NCBI GenBank assembly: GCA_963850255.1
Contig: CAWKLL010000008.1
Span: 8,575 to 72,574, forward strand
Direction of reading: 5' to 3'
Length of the DNA: 64,000 nucleotides
From: J054 sp963850255
GTDB taxonomy: Bacteria > Pseudomonadota > Gammaproteobacteria > Steroidobacterales > GCA-2729495
The notes under the pieces are model-generated. The model did not search any database. It was given only the letters and a program-made list of their open reading frames with translations, and was not told the origin of the DNA. Shown piece by piece: positions 27,419 through 37,921 of the stretch (its first letter is position 1; the number at the start of each line of letters is the position of its first letter). Both the position numbers and the translations under genes were made by a program.

Positions 27419-29149
27419 TCAGGCAAAATCCGCAGCGGACAGCCGCGAAGTGACAAAACCGGGATCGTCTTCGATCAGGTCTTCGAGGAACGGCAATACC
27501 TCCCCGGCCTTCATCGGATGTCCGAACAGAAAGCCCTGTGCGATCAGGCAGCCGCGGTCGACTAAAAAGTTCAACTGCTCGCGGGTTTCTACGCCTTCAG
27601 CTACGGTTTCCAGATGCAGGCTGCGCGCCAGTGAAATGATCGCATCGATAATAATGGCGCTATCTTCGGTGTGATCGACATCGTGCACGAAAGACTTGTC
27701 GATCTTGAGTACGTCGATGGGAAAACGTCGCAGGTAGTTCAGGCAGGAGTGACCGGTGCCAAAGTCATCAATGGAAATGCGTACGCCGATGTCCTTGAGT
27801 TTCTGCAGGCTGCGTTGCACCTGCTCCGTGTCTTCCATCAGCAGGCCCTCGGTCAACTCGATTTCTATCAACGAGGGATTAATGGCGTGACGGTTCAGTG
27901 TATCCGCAACCCGGCGATAAAAGTCCGGTTGCTGGAACTGCCGCGCTGAGACATTAACGGATACGGGCACTACCGGCAGGCCCTTGGCCTGCCAGCGATT
28001 GATCGTTCTGCAGACCTCACTGAATACCCAGTGGCCTAGCGGCACGATGTGCCCGCTCTGTTCAGCCACCGGAATGAACTCCGACGGTGAGACATTGCCG
28101 CGATTCTCGCAGTTCCAGCGTAGCAGGGCTTCCAGCCCCTGCAGTTTTCGCGTCACCAGGTTGACCTTGGGCTGGAAAGCCAGGGTGAACAGCTCACGGC
28201 TGATGGCGTCACGAATGTCCTGTTCGAGTTCATGGTAAGCAAGCAGTTCGTCATGCATGCGTTCGGTGAAGAACTTGAAGTTGTTGCGGCCTTTTTCCTT
28301 GGCCTGGTACATGGCGATGTCGGCATTCTTCAGCAACGTGGCCGTGTCGCTGTTGTCATTCGGATAGATGGTTATGCCAATACTGGTAGTGACTTTGACC
28401 TCGCGGCCGTCTACCTGGAACGGCTCGGCTATCACCTCGAGAATGCTGCGCGCGACGACTTCGGCTTCCAGAGCGCCGGTCAGGCCTTCCAGCAGTACCG
28501 CAAACTCGTCACCGCCCAGGCGGGCCAGCACGTCGCCGCCGCGAATGGAGCTGCGCAAGCGTCGCGCCATTTCGCGCAACAGTTTGTCGCCGGCGTTGTG
28601 GCCAAGGGTGTCATTGACGACTTTGAACTGATCCAGGTCGAGAAAGAACAAGCCGACCTTTTTGCCCTCGCGACGCGCCCGCGCAATGGCTCGTTTCAGC
28701 TGGTCGTTGAAATACTGGCGATTGGGGATCTCGGTCAGCGGGTCATACTGCGCCAGATAGTTCAGGCGCATTTCGCTACGTTTGCGTTCCACGGCATAGC
28801 GAATAGAACGCAGAATAGTGCGCGTCTCGCCCTCCCATTTCACCAGGTAGTCCTGCACGCCCCTGTTCAGGATGCTCAGTGCGAACTTCTCATCGTCCTG
28901 ACCGCTCAGCACGACAATGGGCGTGCTGGAATCGGCCGCCTGAATGGCATCGATGCACTCCAGGCCGGAGCCGTCGGGCAGATGCAAATCCAGTAACACG
29001 ACATCGAAACGCTCGGCTCCCAGGTGGTGCACGGCGTCGCGCAGGGTGGCGACATGCCTCAGATCCAGGTCCTGAACCCGGTGACGACGCAATGATGCGC
29101 TGAGGAAATCAGCGTCATCAAAATTGTCTTCAACCAGAAGAAGCTTCAT
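27419..29149 (-). CDS. REC-GGDEF-EAL response regulator
   Basis: The 576-residue protein joins a receiver domain (LLVEDNFDDADF; phospho-Asp in VVLLDLHLPDGSG), a GGDEF diguanylate cyclase domain with intact RLGGDEFAVLLEGL, and an EAL phosphodiesterase domain with LEALLRW, IDDFGTGHSCL and KIDKSF. Both active-site signatures look intact, so it could make or break c-di-GMP. I start it at ATG 29149, where the receiver begins. It is first in the operon with the kinase, regulator and HDOD protein. Confidence 0.92.
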   Translation of the reverse strand: MKLLLVEDNFDDADFLSASLRRHRVQDLDLRHVATLRDAVHHLGAERFDVVLLDLHLPDGSGLECIDAIQAADSSTPIVVLSGQDDEKFALSILNRGVQDYLVKWEGETRTILRSIRYAVERKRSEMRLNYLAQYDPLTEIPNRQYFNDQLKRAIARARREGKKVGLFFLDLDQFKVVNDTLGHNAGDKLLREMARRLRSSIRGGDVLARLGGDEFAVLLEGLTGALEAEVVARSILEVIAEPFQVDGREVKVTTSIGITIYPNDNSDTATLLKNADIAMYQAKEKGRNNFKFFTERMHDELLAYHELEQDIRDAISRELFTLAFQPKVNLVTRKLQGLEALLRWNCENRGNVSPSEFIPVAEQSGHIVPLGHWVFSEVCRTINRWQAKGLPVVPVSVNVSARQFQQPDFYRRVADTLNRHAINPSLIEIELTEGLLMEDTEQVQRSLQKLKDIGVRISIDDFGTGHSCLNYLRRFPIDVLKIDKSFVHDVDHTEDSAIIIDAIISLARSLHLETVAEGVETREQLNFLVDRGCLIAQGFLFGHPMKAGEVLPFLEDLIEDDPGFVTSRLSAADFA

Positions 29150-29380
29150 AAATGCCAGCCGCGACTCGCATGGCCGCCCCCCCAGGGCCGGCCTCACAAG
29201 GCGCACACAACAACCCACCCACCCTAATAGATAGACGGCTTCGGCATTGAGACTGCTTTCACATTAAGTCGTCCACCTGGCGGGAAAGGCTCACGGCGGG
29301 GCGTTTTGGCGTCTGAAAACCGTGGTTTCCGACCGATTCGCTGCTGGTTCACGAGATATGGCCCTGTTGAGCTGGCACTC

Positions 29381-29740
29381 ATGTCTGCGATGAGATTGAC
29401 GCGAAACTGGCGTCGCGGCTGGCGCCTGCTGCTGCGTGCCGAGCGTTCGCCTGCCTGGGTGCAGCAGCGCCCGTTCGCCCGCCTGTGGTTGTATACCCAG
29501 GCGACCTGCCGAATGGCTGGCGACCGCAATGGGCGCCTGTTGTTGTTAACCACGCTGGTATTGCTGACGCTTGGCCGCGTCGCTGTGTGGCGCTTTGACC
29601 TGCGCGGAGCCTGGGGCCAATGGATGCCGGCCAGCCCTTTTTTATTACTGGCGCCCTATTTTGCACTGGCGAGATTTCGCGCCCTGCGGCGGCTGAACAT
29701 AGCGCCTGCCGGTGTCGGATTGGGATCAGCTTCACAGACA
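29381..29740 (+). CDS. possible small membrane protein, end uncertain
   Basis: From ATG 29381 an Arg-rich leader is followed by two hydrophobic stretches (NGRLLLLTTLVLLTLGRV and PFLLLAPYFALARF). The frame stays open to 30061 but beyond about 29740 it overlaps the pilin-like gene and loses coding character, so a frameshift or an earlier true end is likely. No family recognised. The gap 29150-29380 shows nothing clear. Confidence 0.3.
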
Positions 29741-30239
29741 AGCCCGCCATCGGCGAGCGACAGTTCATCTCTGTCCTGTCGCCGTCAACGAGTCCGTGTC
29801 TGCATCCCTGCGCAAGCTTCCGCAACGTCGCCGCTTCACGCTCAGTCGTGTCGATATCGCGGTGCTGGTGGCCTGCTTTTCGGTGCTGGCGATGGTGGCG
29901 GTACCCCGGCATCTCAAACTGTCTGCCGATACCCGGCGCAGCGATGTGCAGGCCCTGGCCGCCAGCGTTGTCTATGCCAGCGAGATCGCCAATGCCCTGT
30001 GGCAGGCTCAGTTGCGACCACAAACCTTGAGCCTGCCGGCCGGGGACGTGGTGATAATTAATGGTTACCCCTCGGCAGCGACCGTTGCCGGTGCGCTGAA
30101 ACCGATGGCTGCCCGCGGCTTCGAGTTCCGGGCCGGTCGCTGGTCGCACCCCGAGGCATCGGGCTGTGGTGTGGAATACCAGCCACCAGCAATGCCTGGG
30201 GGCCTTCCCAGCATTATTCCCTTCGACCAGGGCTGCTAA
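29712..30239 (+). CDS. type IV pilin-like (pseudopilin) protein
   Basis: The protein holds a prepilin-like helix RRFTLSRVDIAVLVACFSVL followed by AMVAVPRHL, close to the F-T-L-x-E and AVP pattern of pilins. However, the residue before Phe is Arg instead of Gly and position 5 region reads SRVD instead of IEL. The rest (LAASVVYASEIANALWQ, a C-terminal Cys pair) fits a small pilin. The likely start is GTG 29796, giving a 15-20 residue leader; the frame opens at 29712. It is isolated from any pilus-assembly genes, so it may be an orphan minor pilin or a non-functional relative. Confidence 0.55.
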   Translation: MSDWDQLHRQARHRRATVHLCPVAVNESVSASLRKLPQRRRFTLSRVDIAVLVACFSVLAMVAVPRHLKLSADTRRSDVQALAASVVYASEIANALWQAQLRPQTLSLPAGDVVIINGYPSAATVAGALKPMAARGFEFRAGRWSHPEASGCGVEYQPPAMPGGLPSIIPFDQGC

Positions 30240-30300
30240 CTCCAAAACCTTGGCGCTTACTACAGTTGGCCGGCTCACGCCGGAGTGCTGTAATGGGCCC

Positions 30301-32730
30301 ATGAAAACCTTATTCAAGCTGCTTGGTGGCCTGCTGGGGCTAATTGTTGTCGCGGCGCTGCTGGTTATCGCGGCAGTCGCACTGTTTGTCGATCCCAACG
30401 ACTATCGCGAAGAAATTTCCAGTGCGGTGCAGTCGCAAACGGGCCGCGAGCTGATAATTAAAGGTGATCTTTCCCTGGGGCTGCTGCCTTGCTGCGCCAT
30501 CGCGCTGGGCGAGACCAGTTTGAGTAATCCGGCCGGGTTCGAGCAGGCAAGTTTTGCGCAAGTGGAGTCGGCGCGCCTTGGCTTGCAGCTGTGGCCCTTG
30601 CTGAGCCGCCAGGAGCTATTGCTGGATGAGCTGACGCTGACCGGATTGAAAGTGAACTTGTTGCGCCGCGCCGATGGCCAGGCCAACTGGGAATTTAGCG
30701 GCGAAGAAAACCGGGATGCAGATTCGACTGAAGCTGCAGACACTGATGAATCAGGGAGTGGGCTTTCGGCGTTATCCCTCGGCGGCATCAACATCAGCGA
30801 TGCCGAGCTCACTCTGCGCGACGTTCCGGCCGGCACCGATCTGCGCGTGGAGAACTTCAGTCTCGTCACCGGTGAATTGGCGGCCGGCGAGCCCTTTGAT
30901 TTCGAGACCGCGCTGCGCTTTATCGACGCTGCCGCCGATACCCGTGCAGATCTCAAATTGAGCGCCGAGGCGATTATCGATGATGAGTCGGCGCGTATAG
31001 CCTTGACGGATATCGACGGTTCCATCGTCGGCGAAGGTGCTGACACGGGCCGCTTCGATCTGGCCCTGACCGCACCGTCGGCAACGCTGGACTTGAGCGG
31101 CGATATACAGGCGAGCGCAGAACAACTGGCTGCCGATATCAATCTGAACGGCGGACCGCTGGGTACAGACGGTGAATTGCTTGCAAGCGTGAGTTCACCG
31201 CGACTTGACTACAACGCTGCCGGCAATGGCAGCGCAACGCTGGGCGAGCCGAAGCTGGATCTGCAGCTCAAGTCCGGCGACCTCCCGGGGGGCAGCGCTG
31301 CGGGCAAATTCCAGCTCGGTGTTCTGACCCTGAGCCCGGATTCCGGGCAAGTCACGCTGAAAGCCCTGCAGGGGGATCTGACGCTGGCCGGTGCGCAGCT
31401 GGATATCACTGCGGATGGTCAGCTGGGCGAGAAAAAAACCGATTTGGCCGGCGCCTTTGTACTGGCGCCGCTCTCGCCGCGCGAGCTGCTGGCTGAACTG
31501 GGCGAGCCGGTGCCGGATACTGCGGATCCGGAGGTACTCAAGAATTTCTCAGCCCAGGGTAACTGGCGCCTGGGTACAGACCAGCTGAAGCTGGACAAAC
31601 TGGTGGCGCAACTCGACGAGACTCGCCTGAATGGTGAACTGGCCGCGGCGAATTTCGACCAGCCGCGCCTGAGTTTCAAGCTGGCCGCGGATCAGTTGAA
31701 CCTTGATAGATACCTGGCGCCTGAAAGCGAAGACACAAAGAAAGACTCCGGCGCTGCTAATGCTGACAGTGACACCGATCTTGAGTTGCTGCGCGAGCTC
31801 GATCTGACCGGCACGCTGCAAGTAGGCAGCCTGACCGTGGCCAATTTGAAAATTCAAAATCTCGACGCCAGGTTAGTGGCGCGCGATGGGGTCATCAAGC
31901 TCGATCCGGCCAGCGCTAATTTGTATGGCGGGACCTACAAGGGGGCAGTGAGTGTTGATGTCAGCGGGCCGGAGATGCGCCTGGCCCTGGACCAGACCTT
32001 GGATAACGTGCAATCCGAGGGTCTGCTTACGGACTTTGCCGAGGTTGATCAGCTGCAGGGCCTTCTGGTGGCACGTATCAACGCGGCCGGCAGCGGAAAC
32101 AACCAGGCCGAGCTGCTGCGCAACCTGCAGGGCGATTTGTCATTCGACCTGGTCGACGGCATTTACCAGGGTATGGATGTCTGGCAGGAGATTCGCCGGG
32201 CCCGCGCCTTATTGCGACGCGAGCAGCCGCCGGCCCGCGAGGGTTTGAAGCAAACCGTAATCAACAGCCTGACGGTACGCGGGCGCCTGCAGGATGGTGT
32301 ACTGCGCAGCCAGCGTATGCAGGCTGAAATTCCCTTTCTGCGCCTGACTGGTGACGGCAGTGTGGATGTACTGGCGCAGGAGCTGGACTATCGCTTCAAA
32401 GCCAACGTATTCGAAACGCCAAGCTTTGCCGATGGTGAAAGCTACGATGACCTCACCGGCCTGACGATCCCCGTGACGATTAGCGGCGCAGCCGATGACC
32501 CGAAAATTGGCGTAGACATCGCCGCGCTGGCCACCAACGTGGCGGTGCAAAAGGCGACAGACAAGTTATTCGATCGACTGGGTCTGGGCAAAAAAGAGCC
32601 GGCGCCGGAAGCCGGTGAAGGCGGCGATACGAGCCAACAGGCCGTACCGGATGCCGAGCAGCAAGAGCAAGAGCCCGAAGACGCGCGTGATGCCCTGCGT
32701 CGCGGGCTGGGCGACCTGCTCAAGCGTTGA
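30301..32730 (+). CDS. AsmA family protein
   Basis: This 809-residue protein has a single N-terminal membrane helix (LLGGLLGLIVVAALLVIAAV) then FVDPNDYREEISSAVQSQTG, the hallmark of AsmA-type proteins. A large periplasmic beta-rich region follows, and then the AsmA C-terminal repeat region (FDLVDGIYQGMDVWQEI). These proteins bridge the envelope and are implicated in lipid transport to the outer membrane. The tail is acidic and charged. Start ATG 30301 fits the helix. mutY begins shortly after the stop. Confidence 0.88.
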   Translation: MKTLFKLLGGLLGLIVVAALLVIAAVALFVDPNDYREEISSAVQSQTGRELIIKGDLSLGLLPCCAIALGETSLSNPAGFEQASFAQVESARLGLQLWPLLSRQELLLDELTLTGLKVNLLRRADGQANWEFSGEENRDADSTEAADTDESGSGLSALSLGGINISDAELTLRDVPAGTDLRVENFSLVTGELAAGEPFDFETALRFIDAAADTRADLKLSAEAIIDDESARIALTDIDGSIVGEGADTGRFDLALTAPSATLDLSGDIQASAEQLAADINLNGGPLGTDGELLASVSSPRLDYNAAGNGSATLGEPKLDLQLKSGDLPGGSAAGKFQLGVLTLSPDSGQVTLKALQGDLTLAGAQLDITADGQLGEKKTDLAGAFVLAPLSPRELLAELGEPVPDTADPEVLKNFSAQGNWRLGTDQLKLDKLVAQLDETRLNGELAAANFDQPRLSFKLAADQLNLDRYLAPESEDTKKDSGAANADSDTDLELLRELDLTGTLQVGSLTVANLKIQNLDARLVARDGVIKLDPASANLYGGTYKGAVSVDVSGPEMRLALDQTLDNVQSEGLLTDFAEVDQLQGLLVARINAAGSGNNQAELLRNLQGDLSFDLVDGIYQGMDVWQEIRRARALLRREQPPAREGLKQTVINSLTVRGRLQDGVLRSQRMQAEIPFLRLTGDGSVDVLAQELDYRFKANVFETPSFADGESYDDLTGLTIPVTISGAADDPKIGVDIAALATNVAVQKATDKLFDRLGLGKKEPAPEAGEGGDTSQQAVPDAEQQEQEPEDARDALRRGLGDLLKR

Positions 32731-32740
32731 GCAACTTCCA

Positions 32741-33795
<1,055 letters not shown>

Positions 33796-33799
<4 letters not shown>

Positions 33800-34062
33800 G
33801 TCGTCAGGTTAAATGCGCGTTACTCGGTATCGAAGCGGAGGGCCTGGATCGCATTCCGCACCCCGGAGATCTCGGCAAGCGCGTCTACGACAACGTTTCC
33901 AAGCAGGCCTGGCAGCAATGGCTGGCTCATCAGACCATGTTGATTAACGAGTATCGACTAACGCCCATGGAACCCAAGTCACGTGAATTTCTGGAGGCGG
34001 AGATGGAGAAATTTTTCTTCAGCGGCGGTTCGTCCGCGCCGGAGGATTTCGTTCCCGAGTAG
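33796..34062 (+). CDS. yggX: YggX-type Fe(II)-trafficking/oxidative damage protein
   Basis: The 88-residue cytosolic protein protects iron-sulfur enzymes under oxidative stress. Conserved phrases are ALLGIEAEGLDRIPHPG, GKRVYDNVSKQAWQQWLAHQ and TMLINEYRL. A member of the usual mutY-yggX operon, it begins inside the mutY stop (ATGA). Its end lies only 12 bases from the end of the convergent egtD gene. Confidence 0.93.
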
Positions 34063-34074
34063 TTTAGATCAGGG

Positions 34075-35040
34075 CTAACTCGCTTCCAGATATTGCACAC
34101 TGAACAAGTCCTGAGGATCTGACCAGACCGCTTTGACGGTAAAGCCCGCTTGCTCTGCAGCGCTCGCGAACGCCTCGCGAGTAAACTTGTGTGAATGTTC
34201 GGTGACGATATACTCGTTTTCCGCCAGCTGAATTTTCTCGCCACTGATCCGAACGGTTTGGGAATTCGTGGCAATAAGACGCATTTCAATGCGCTCATGC
34301 TCAGCGTCGTAAACGGCGCGATGTTCAAAGTCCTGGGTTGAGAAATCAGCGTCGAACTCGCGGTTCAGGTGGCGCAGCAGATTCAGATTGAAATCCGCAG
34401 TAACGCCGGCAGCGTCGTTATAGGCCGGCTCGAGAATCTCCGGATCCTTGATCAGGTCGACGCCGATTAACAGTCCACCGCCCCTGCCGACCTGTTCCCG
34501 CATCAGCGCCAGCAAATCCTGTGCTTCGTCCGGTGAAAAATTACCGATGGTCGAGCCCGGGAAATACACGACCTTGCGACGACTTTCGCCGGCAGGTTCC
34601 GGCAATTCCAGGGCCTGTGTGAAATCAGCGCACAAGGGCAGAATTTCAATTTGCGGGTAACGCCGGGCAAGATCGCCGGCCACCTCGAGCAGAAAATCGC
34701 CGGAAATATCGATGGGGATATAGGCGGCGGGCTTATCCAGCTGATCGAGCAACAAGCGGGTCTTGACGCTTGCGCCGGAGCCATACTCGATCAGCGTGAC
34801 TTGCGGGCCGATCAGCTGCGCCATTTCGCCGAGATGCTCGCGCATGATGCGCAGCTCGGTTCGCGTCGGGTAATACTCCGGCTGCACACAAATGGCCTCG
34901 AACAACTCCGAGCCCCGTTGGTCGTAAAAGTACTTGGGCGAAACCTCCGGCGGCGATTTCTTCAGGCCAGCGATTAACTCGCCTGTTTCATCCTGCTCAG
35001 GGAGATCCTGAATTGTCAGTTTTACTGCAGCGTTTCCCAT
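34075..35040 (-). CDS. egtD: L-histidine N-alpha-methyltransferase
   Basis: EgtD trimethylates histidine to hercynine, the first step of ergothioneine synthesis. The 321-residue enzyme shows PPEVSPKYFYDQRGSELFE, YYPTRTE, the SAM-binding LIEYGSGASVKTR and the acidic PGSTIGNFSPDEA, all conserved in this family. It is encoded 8 bases after egtB, giving the two-gene egtB-egtD pathway. Confidence 0.94.
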   Translation of the reverse strand: MGNAAVKLTIQDLPEQDETGELIAGLKKSPPEVSPKYFYDQRGSELFEAICVQPEYYPTRTELRIMREHLGEMAQLIGPQVTLIEYGSGASVKTRLLLDQLDKPAAYIPIDISGDFLLEVAGDLARRYPQIEILPLCADFTQALELPEPAGESRRKVVYFPGSTIGNFSPDEAQDLLALMREQVGRGGGLLIGVDLIKDPEILEPAYNDAAGVTADFNLNLLRHLNREFDADFSTQDFEHRAVYDAEHERIEMRLIATNSQTVRISGEKIQLAENEYIVTEHSHKFTREAFASAAEQAGFTVKAVWSDPQDLFSVQYLEAS

Positions 35041-35048
35041 AATATTTC

Positions 35049-36320
35049 CTAGCTATCCTTGGCCAGTCGAATGCCGAAGAACTGCCAGCGTTCCTGCGGG
35101 TAAAAGAAATTACGGTAGCTGGTGCGCATATGGCCCGGCGGTGTGACACAGGAGCCGCCGCGACAAACCATCTGATTGCACATGAACTTTCCGTTGTATT
35201 CGCCCAACGACCCGGCCAGGGGTTTAAAGCCCGGGTAAGGCGTGTAGGCCGAGGCAGTCCACTCCCAGGTGTCACCGAACATTTGCGCGAGTTTGTGCTC
35301 GCGGGTTTTAAGCGGTCGCGGATGCAAGACGCCTTGTTCCATCTGGTTGCCGATCATCGGCACATCGGCTGCGGCATGCTCCCACTCTGCTTCTGTGGGC
35401 AGTCGCGCTCCAGCCCAGCGGGCATAGGCATCGGCCTCATAAAAGCTTACGTGGCAGACGGGCGCATCATCATCCAGGTCTCGAATACCACTGAGAGTGA
35501 ACTCGCGCTTCAGGTCTTTCGACCAATAGAGCGGGCGCTCAATTTCATGATCCTGCAGCCAGGCCCAGCCATCGGCCAGCCACAGGCTGCTATCGGTGTA
35601 GGCATCTGCCTTAATGAAGGCGCGATACTCGCCGTTGGTTACCAGTCGGTCGGCCAGTTGATATGGCCGCAGCAAGACTTCATGGCGCGGTAATTCGTTA
35701 TCGAAGGCAAAGCCGTCGCCGTTGGCGCCGATCTCTACAGTGCCGCCTTCGAACGGAACATAGCTGAGATCAGGCAACGGCGTGAGACGACGTTGAAAAT
35801 CAGCATTGACCAGCGCGGGGCGCAGCGGGTTTACGGAGAATACATGCTTGATGTCCGTCAGCATCAGCTCCTGATGCTGTTGCTCATGGTGCAGGCCAAG
35901 CTCGATCAGATTGCACAACTCACTGTCGTCGTTGTGTTCAAGCAGTTTAAGGATCTCGGTATCTACATGCCGGCGATAAGTATTAATCTCCCTGACCGTA
36001 GGCCGCGAGAGCAGGCCGCGCTGATTCCGCGCATGCATCTGACCCTTGGTGTAGTAATAAGAGTTAAACAGAAACTCGTATTGCTCATCAAAAGCTGAAT
36101 AGTTGTCGATGCGCTCAGCAAGGACAAATTGCTCGAAAAACCAGCTGGTATGCGCAAGATGCCATTTGGTCGGGCTCACGCCAGGCATCGACTGGACCAC
36201 GTAATCCTCCGGCTCCAGGGTCAGGCATAAAGCCAGGCTGGTGGCCCGCACCGACTCATAGCGCGAGTCCAGATCGGCGCTGGCGCTGACGGCGGGCAAG
36301 TCTTGTGATCTAAGCGCCAT
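35049..36320 (-). CDS. egtB: ergothioneine biosynthesis sulfoxide synthase
   Basis: EgtB is the iron enzyme that joins hercynine to a thiol (cysteine or gamma-glutamylcysteine) as a sulfoxide. The 423-residue protein has an N-terminal DinB-like iron domain with KWHLAHTSWFFEQF and LGLHHEQQHQEL supplying the three His ligands, and a C-terminal formylglycine-enzyme-like domain from about residue 180 (SFYEADAYARWAG, CRGGSCVTPPGHMRTSYRNF). No egtA or egtC is next to it, so the thiol is likely cysteine or the rest lies elsewhere. Start ATG 36320. Confidence 0.94.
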   Translation of the reverse strand: MALRSQDLPAVSASADLDSRYESVRATSLALCLTLEPEDYVVQSMPGVSPTKWHLAHTSWFFEQFVLAERIDNYSAFDEQYEFLFNSYYYTKGQMHARNQRGLLSRPTVREINTYRRHVDTEILKLLEHNDDSELCNLIELGLHHEQQHQELMLTDIKHVFSVNPLRPALVNADFQRRLTPLPDLSYVPFEGGTVEIGANGDGFAFDNELPRHEVLLRPYQLADRLVTNGEYRAFIKADAYTDSSLWLADGWAWLQDHEIERPLYWSKDLKREFTLSGIRDLDDDAPVCHVSFYEADAYARWAGARLPTEAEWEHAAADVPMIGNQMEQGVLHPRPLKTREHKLAQMFGDTWEWTASAYTPYPGFKPLAGSLGEYNGKFMCNQMVCRGGSCVTPPGHMRTSYRNFFYPQERWQFFGIRLAKDS

Positions 36321-36466
36321 ATATATAAGGAGTCTGAGTGATTGGCGGGCCGCTGACCGGCGGGCCGGGCCCTTGGGTTTTTCTAAAGGGTAGTGAGGCG
36401 GACTGCTGCTGTCAAAAAGCAGCCCGCCGCTTTCCGTCCAGTGGCAAGTGTCGGAAAAACGTCACC

Positions 36467-36496
36467 TTGACGCGCATAAGGCTCTGCGGCTTTAAT
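36467..36496 (+). promoter_or_regulatory. candidate promoter of tRNA-Phe
   Basis: TTGACG at 36467-36472, an 18-base spacer and TTTAAT at 36491-36496, followed by a GC-rich stretch (CCCGCCCCGCGCGGG) typical of the discriminator of strongly controlled tRNA promoters, lie about 80 bases before the tRNA. No coding feature lies between. Confidence 0.45.
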
Positions 36497-36577
36497 ACCC
36501 GCCCCGCGCGGGCTGATTTACTCGGCCGGCGCGAGCTTCAGATCCGGCCCGCCTTCCGCGCGGGCTTGAAAAGGGCA

Positions 36578-36653
<76 letters not shown>

Positions 36654-36810
36654 TTTAACGCGCAGATCCGTTTAGCGTTACTGCCAAGCCCTAAGTCATC
36701 TGTCGACGCGACTCGGTGACTTTTCAGAGCCATCTAGAACTCTTTTCTATACAGCCAGAACTCCCGATTATTTGGGTGAGGCCATAGAGGGGGTGGATAA
36801 GATCGCCGAG

Positions 36811-36855
36811 ATGAGTGCCAGCCAGGCGCAGGAGCATGATCAATCTGACGACGTG
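36811..36855 (+). pseudogene. remnant of an outer-membrane protein N-terminus
   Basis: ATGAGTGCCAGCCAGGCGCA and the following bases nearly duplicate 40246-40290, the signal-peptide end of the outer-membrane protein pseudogene there (MSASQAQE, then D/E-rich). Similarity stops at 36855, and 36856 onwards reads into copies of GTGAAAAAGGTGCC and the inverted repeat. This looks like a paralogue truncated by that repeat. The stretch 36654-37039 has no other gene. Confidence 0.55.
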
Positions 36856-36873
36856 AAAAAGGTGCCATCCGTG

Positions 36874-36987
36874 AAAAAGGTGCCGGGTCTATTTTTCGGC
36901 TCCCGATGCCGGCATCCGCCTATCCCCGCGGGTAGCAACTTCCGGTAAACAAAGGGAAAAAAAAGAAATAGACCCGGCACCTTTTTT
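36874..36987. repeat. MITE-like inverted repeat, copy 2
   Basis: The arms match copy 1 at 7040-7118 (core AAGGTGCCGGGTCTATT at the left, its complement at 36966-36987) around a longer unrelated centre. The left flank carries a partial extra copy of the arm (GTGAAAAAGGTGCC), as if by tandem duplication or repeated insertion. It interrupts the remnant of the outer-membrane gene just upstream. Confidence 0.7.
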
Positions 36988-37039
36988 GCATCCGAAAACG
37001 TGACTTCGATCGGTGCGAGACTTCTAAGAGGGAATCTCT

Positions 37040-37817
37040 ATGATTATACACAGCGCCAAAAACCTTCTCGTCAGCACCGTCAGTATTGTGCTGCTTCTCG
37101 CTCAGGTTCAACCGGCGGCCGGGCAGACCAACTCAGCGGAACGACTGCGCCAGGCGCGCGGATTCTTTGCCCTGCCGCTCGAACTCGACTTCGACAGCGG
37201 CGCCAAAAACGGCAATGCGAACATTCTCAGGATCATGCCCGTGTACACGTTCCCGGTGTTCGAGCAGTGGAAGCTGGTCAACCTCAGTATCATTACGATG
37301 GCGGACGCGCCTGGCGGAACCCCCGCCTTCCCCGGGGACAACACTTCCGGCCAGACTGCCGGTGTCTCTGACCTGCTACACGCGAGCTTCGTCACGCCGA
37401 CCCGTTCCGGCAACTTTATCTGGGGCATCGGTGCGAGTTTTCGCGTTTCCCACCGCTACTGACGATTCGCTGGGTAGCGGCAAGTGGGCAGCGGGTCCGG
37501 CGTTCCGTCTCACCTATCGCAAAGGGCCGTGGAACCTGGGCATGGTCGCCGGCCAGCGATGGTCATTTGCCGGCAGCGACAACCGTGCCGACGTCAACCA
37601 GCTGTTGATACGCGGGGCTGTTCGGCGCCAGTTACCCAACGACTGGTTCTTTGTTTACGCACCGTTGATCACCGCGAACTGGGACAGCCCCGGGGAGAAA
37701 TGGCTGGTTCCTGTAGGCGGCGGCATCGGCCGCTCATTCAAGATGAACAAACACCCGTGGGCCTGGTCGGTCCAGGCTTATTACAACGCCATCAAGCCGG
37801 ATCCCGCACCAGACTAG
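37040..37817 (+). pseudogene. outer-membrane beta-barrel protein, one frameshift
   Basis: A signal peptide (LLVSTVSIVLLLAQVQPAAG) begins a beta-barrel protein of about 260 residues of the so-called transporter/neuromedin-U-like type. Phrases are ILRIMPVYTFPVFEQW and FIWGIGASFRV, then after a shift near 37445 FPTATDDSLGSGKWAAGPAF, RWSFAGSDNRADVNQ and YYNAIKPD. One indel explains the break. The product is predicted to sit in the outer membrane; its job is unknown. A related, more decayed gene lies at 40189-41029, so the two flank the glycosyltransferase. Confidence 0.65.
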
Positions 37818-37921
37818 GTGTTTCGATTCTCGATCATCGCAGCGATTCCATTCGGCGAGAACGGGAAATAGGCGTAGGCCATCCGGATTCCACGTCTATG
37901 CAGCACCCGGGCCGGTAACGC

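Noticed and set aside
28232..28996. Long plus-strand frame opposite the REC-GGDEF-EAL gene
   Set aside because: Antisense shadow; composition mirrors the real gene and no motif is present.
34075..36320. Direct functional link between egtB-egtD and the fused importer at 13258
   Set aside because: They are 20 kb apart, the importer has the opposite domain order from EgtU and sits with other genes; kept only as a guess.
36389..36430. Hairpin with CTGCTG/GCAGCC arms upstream of egtB as a terminator
   Set aside because: No T-run follows on either strand and no gene ends there.
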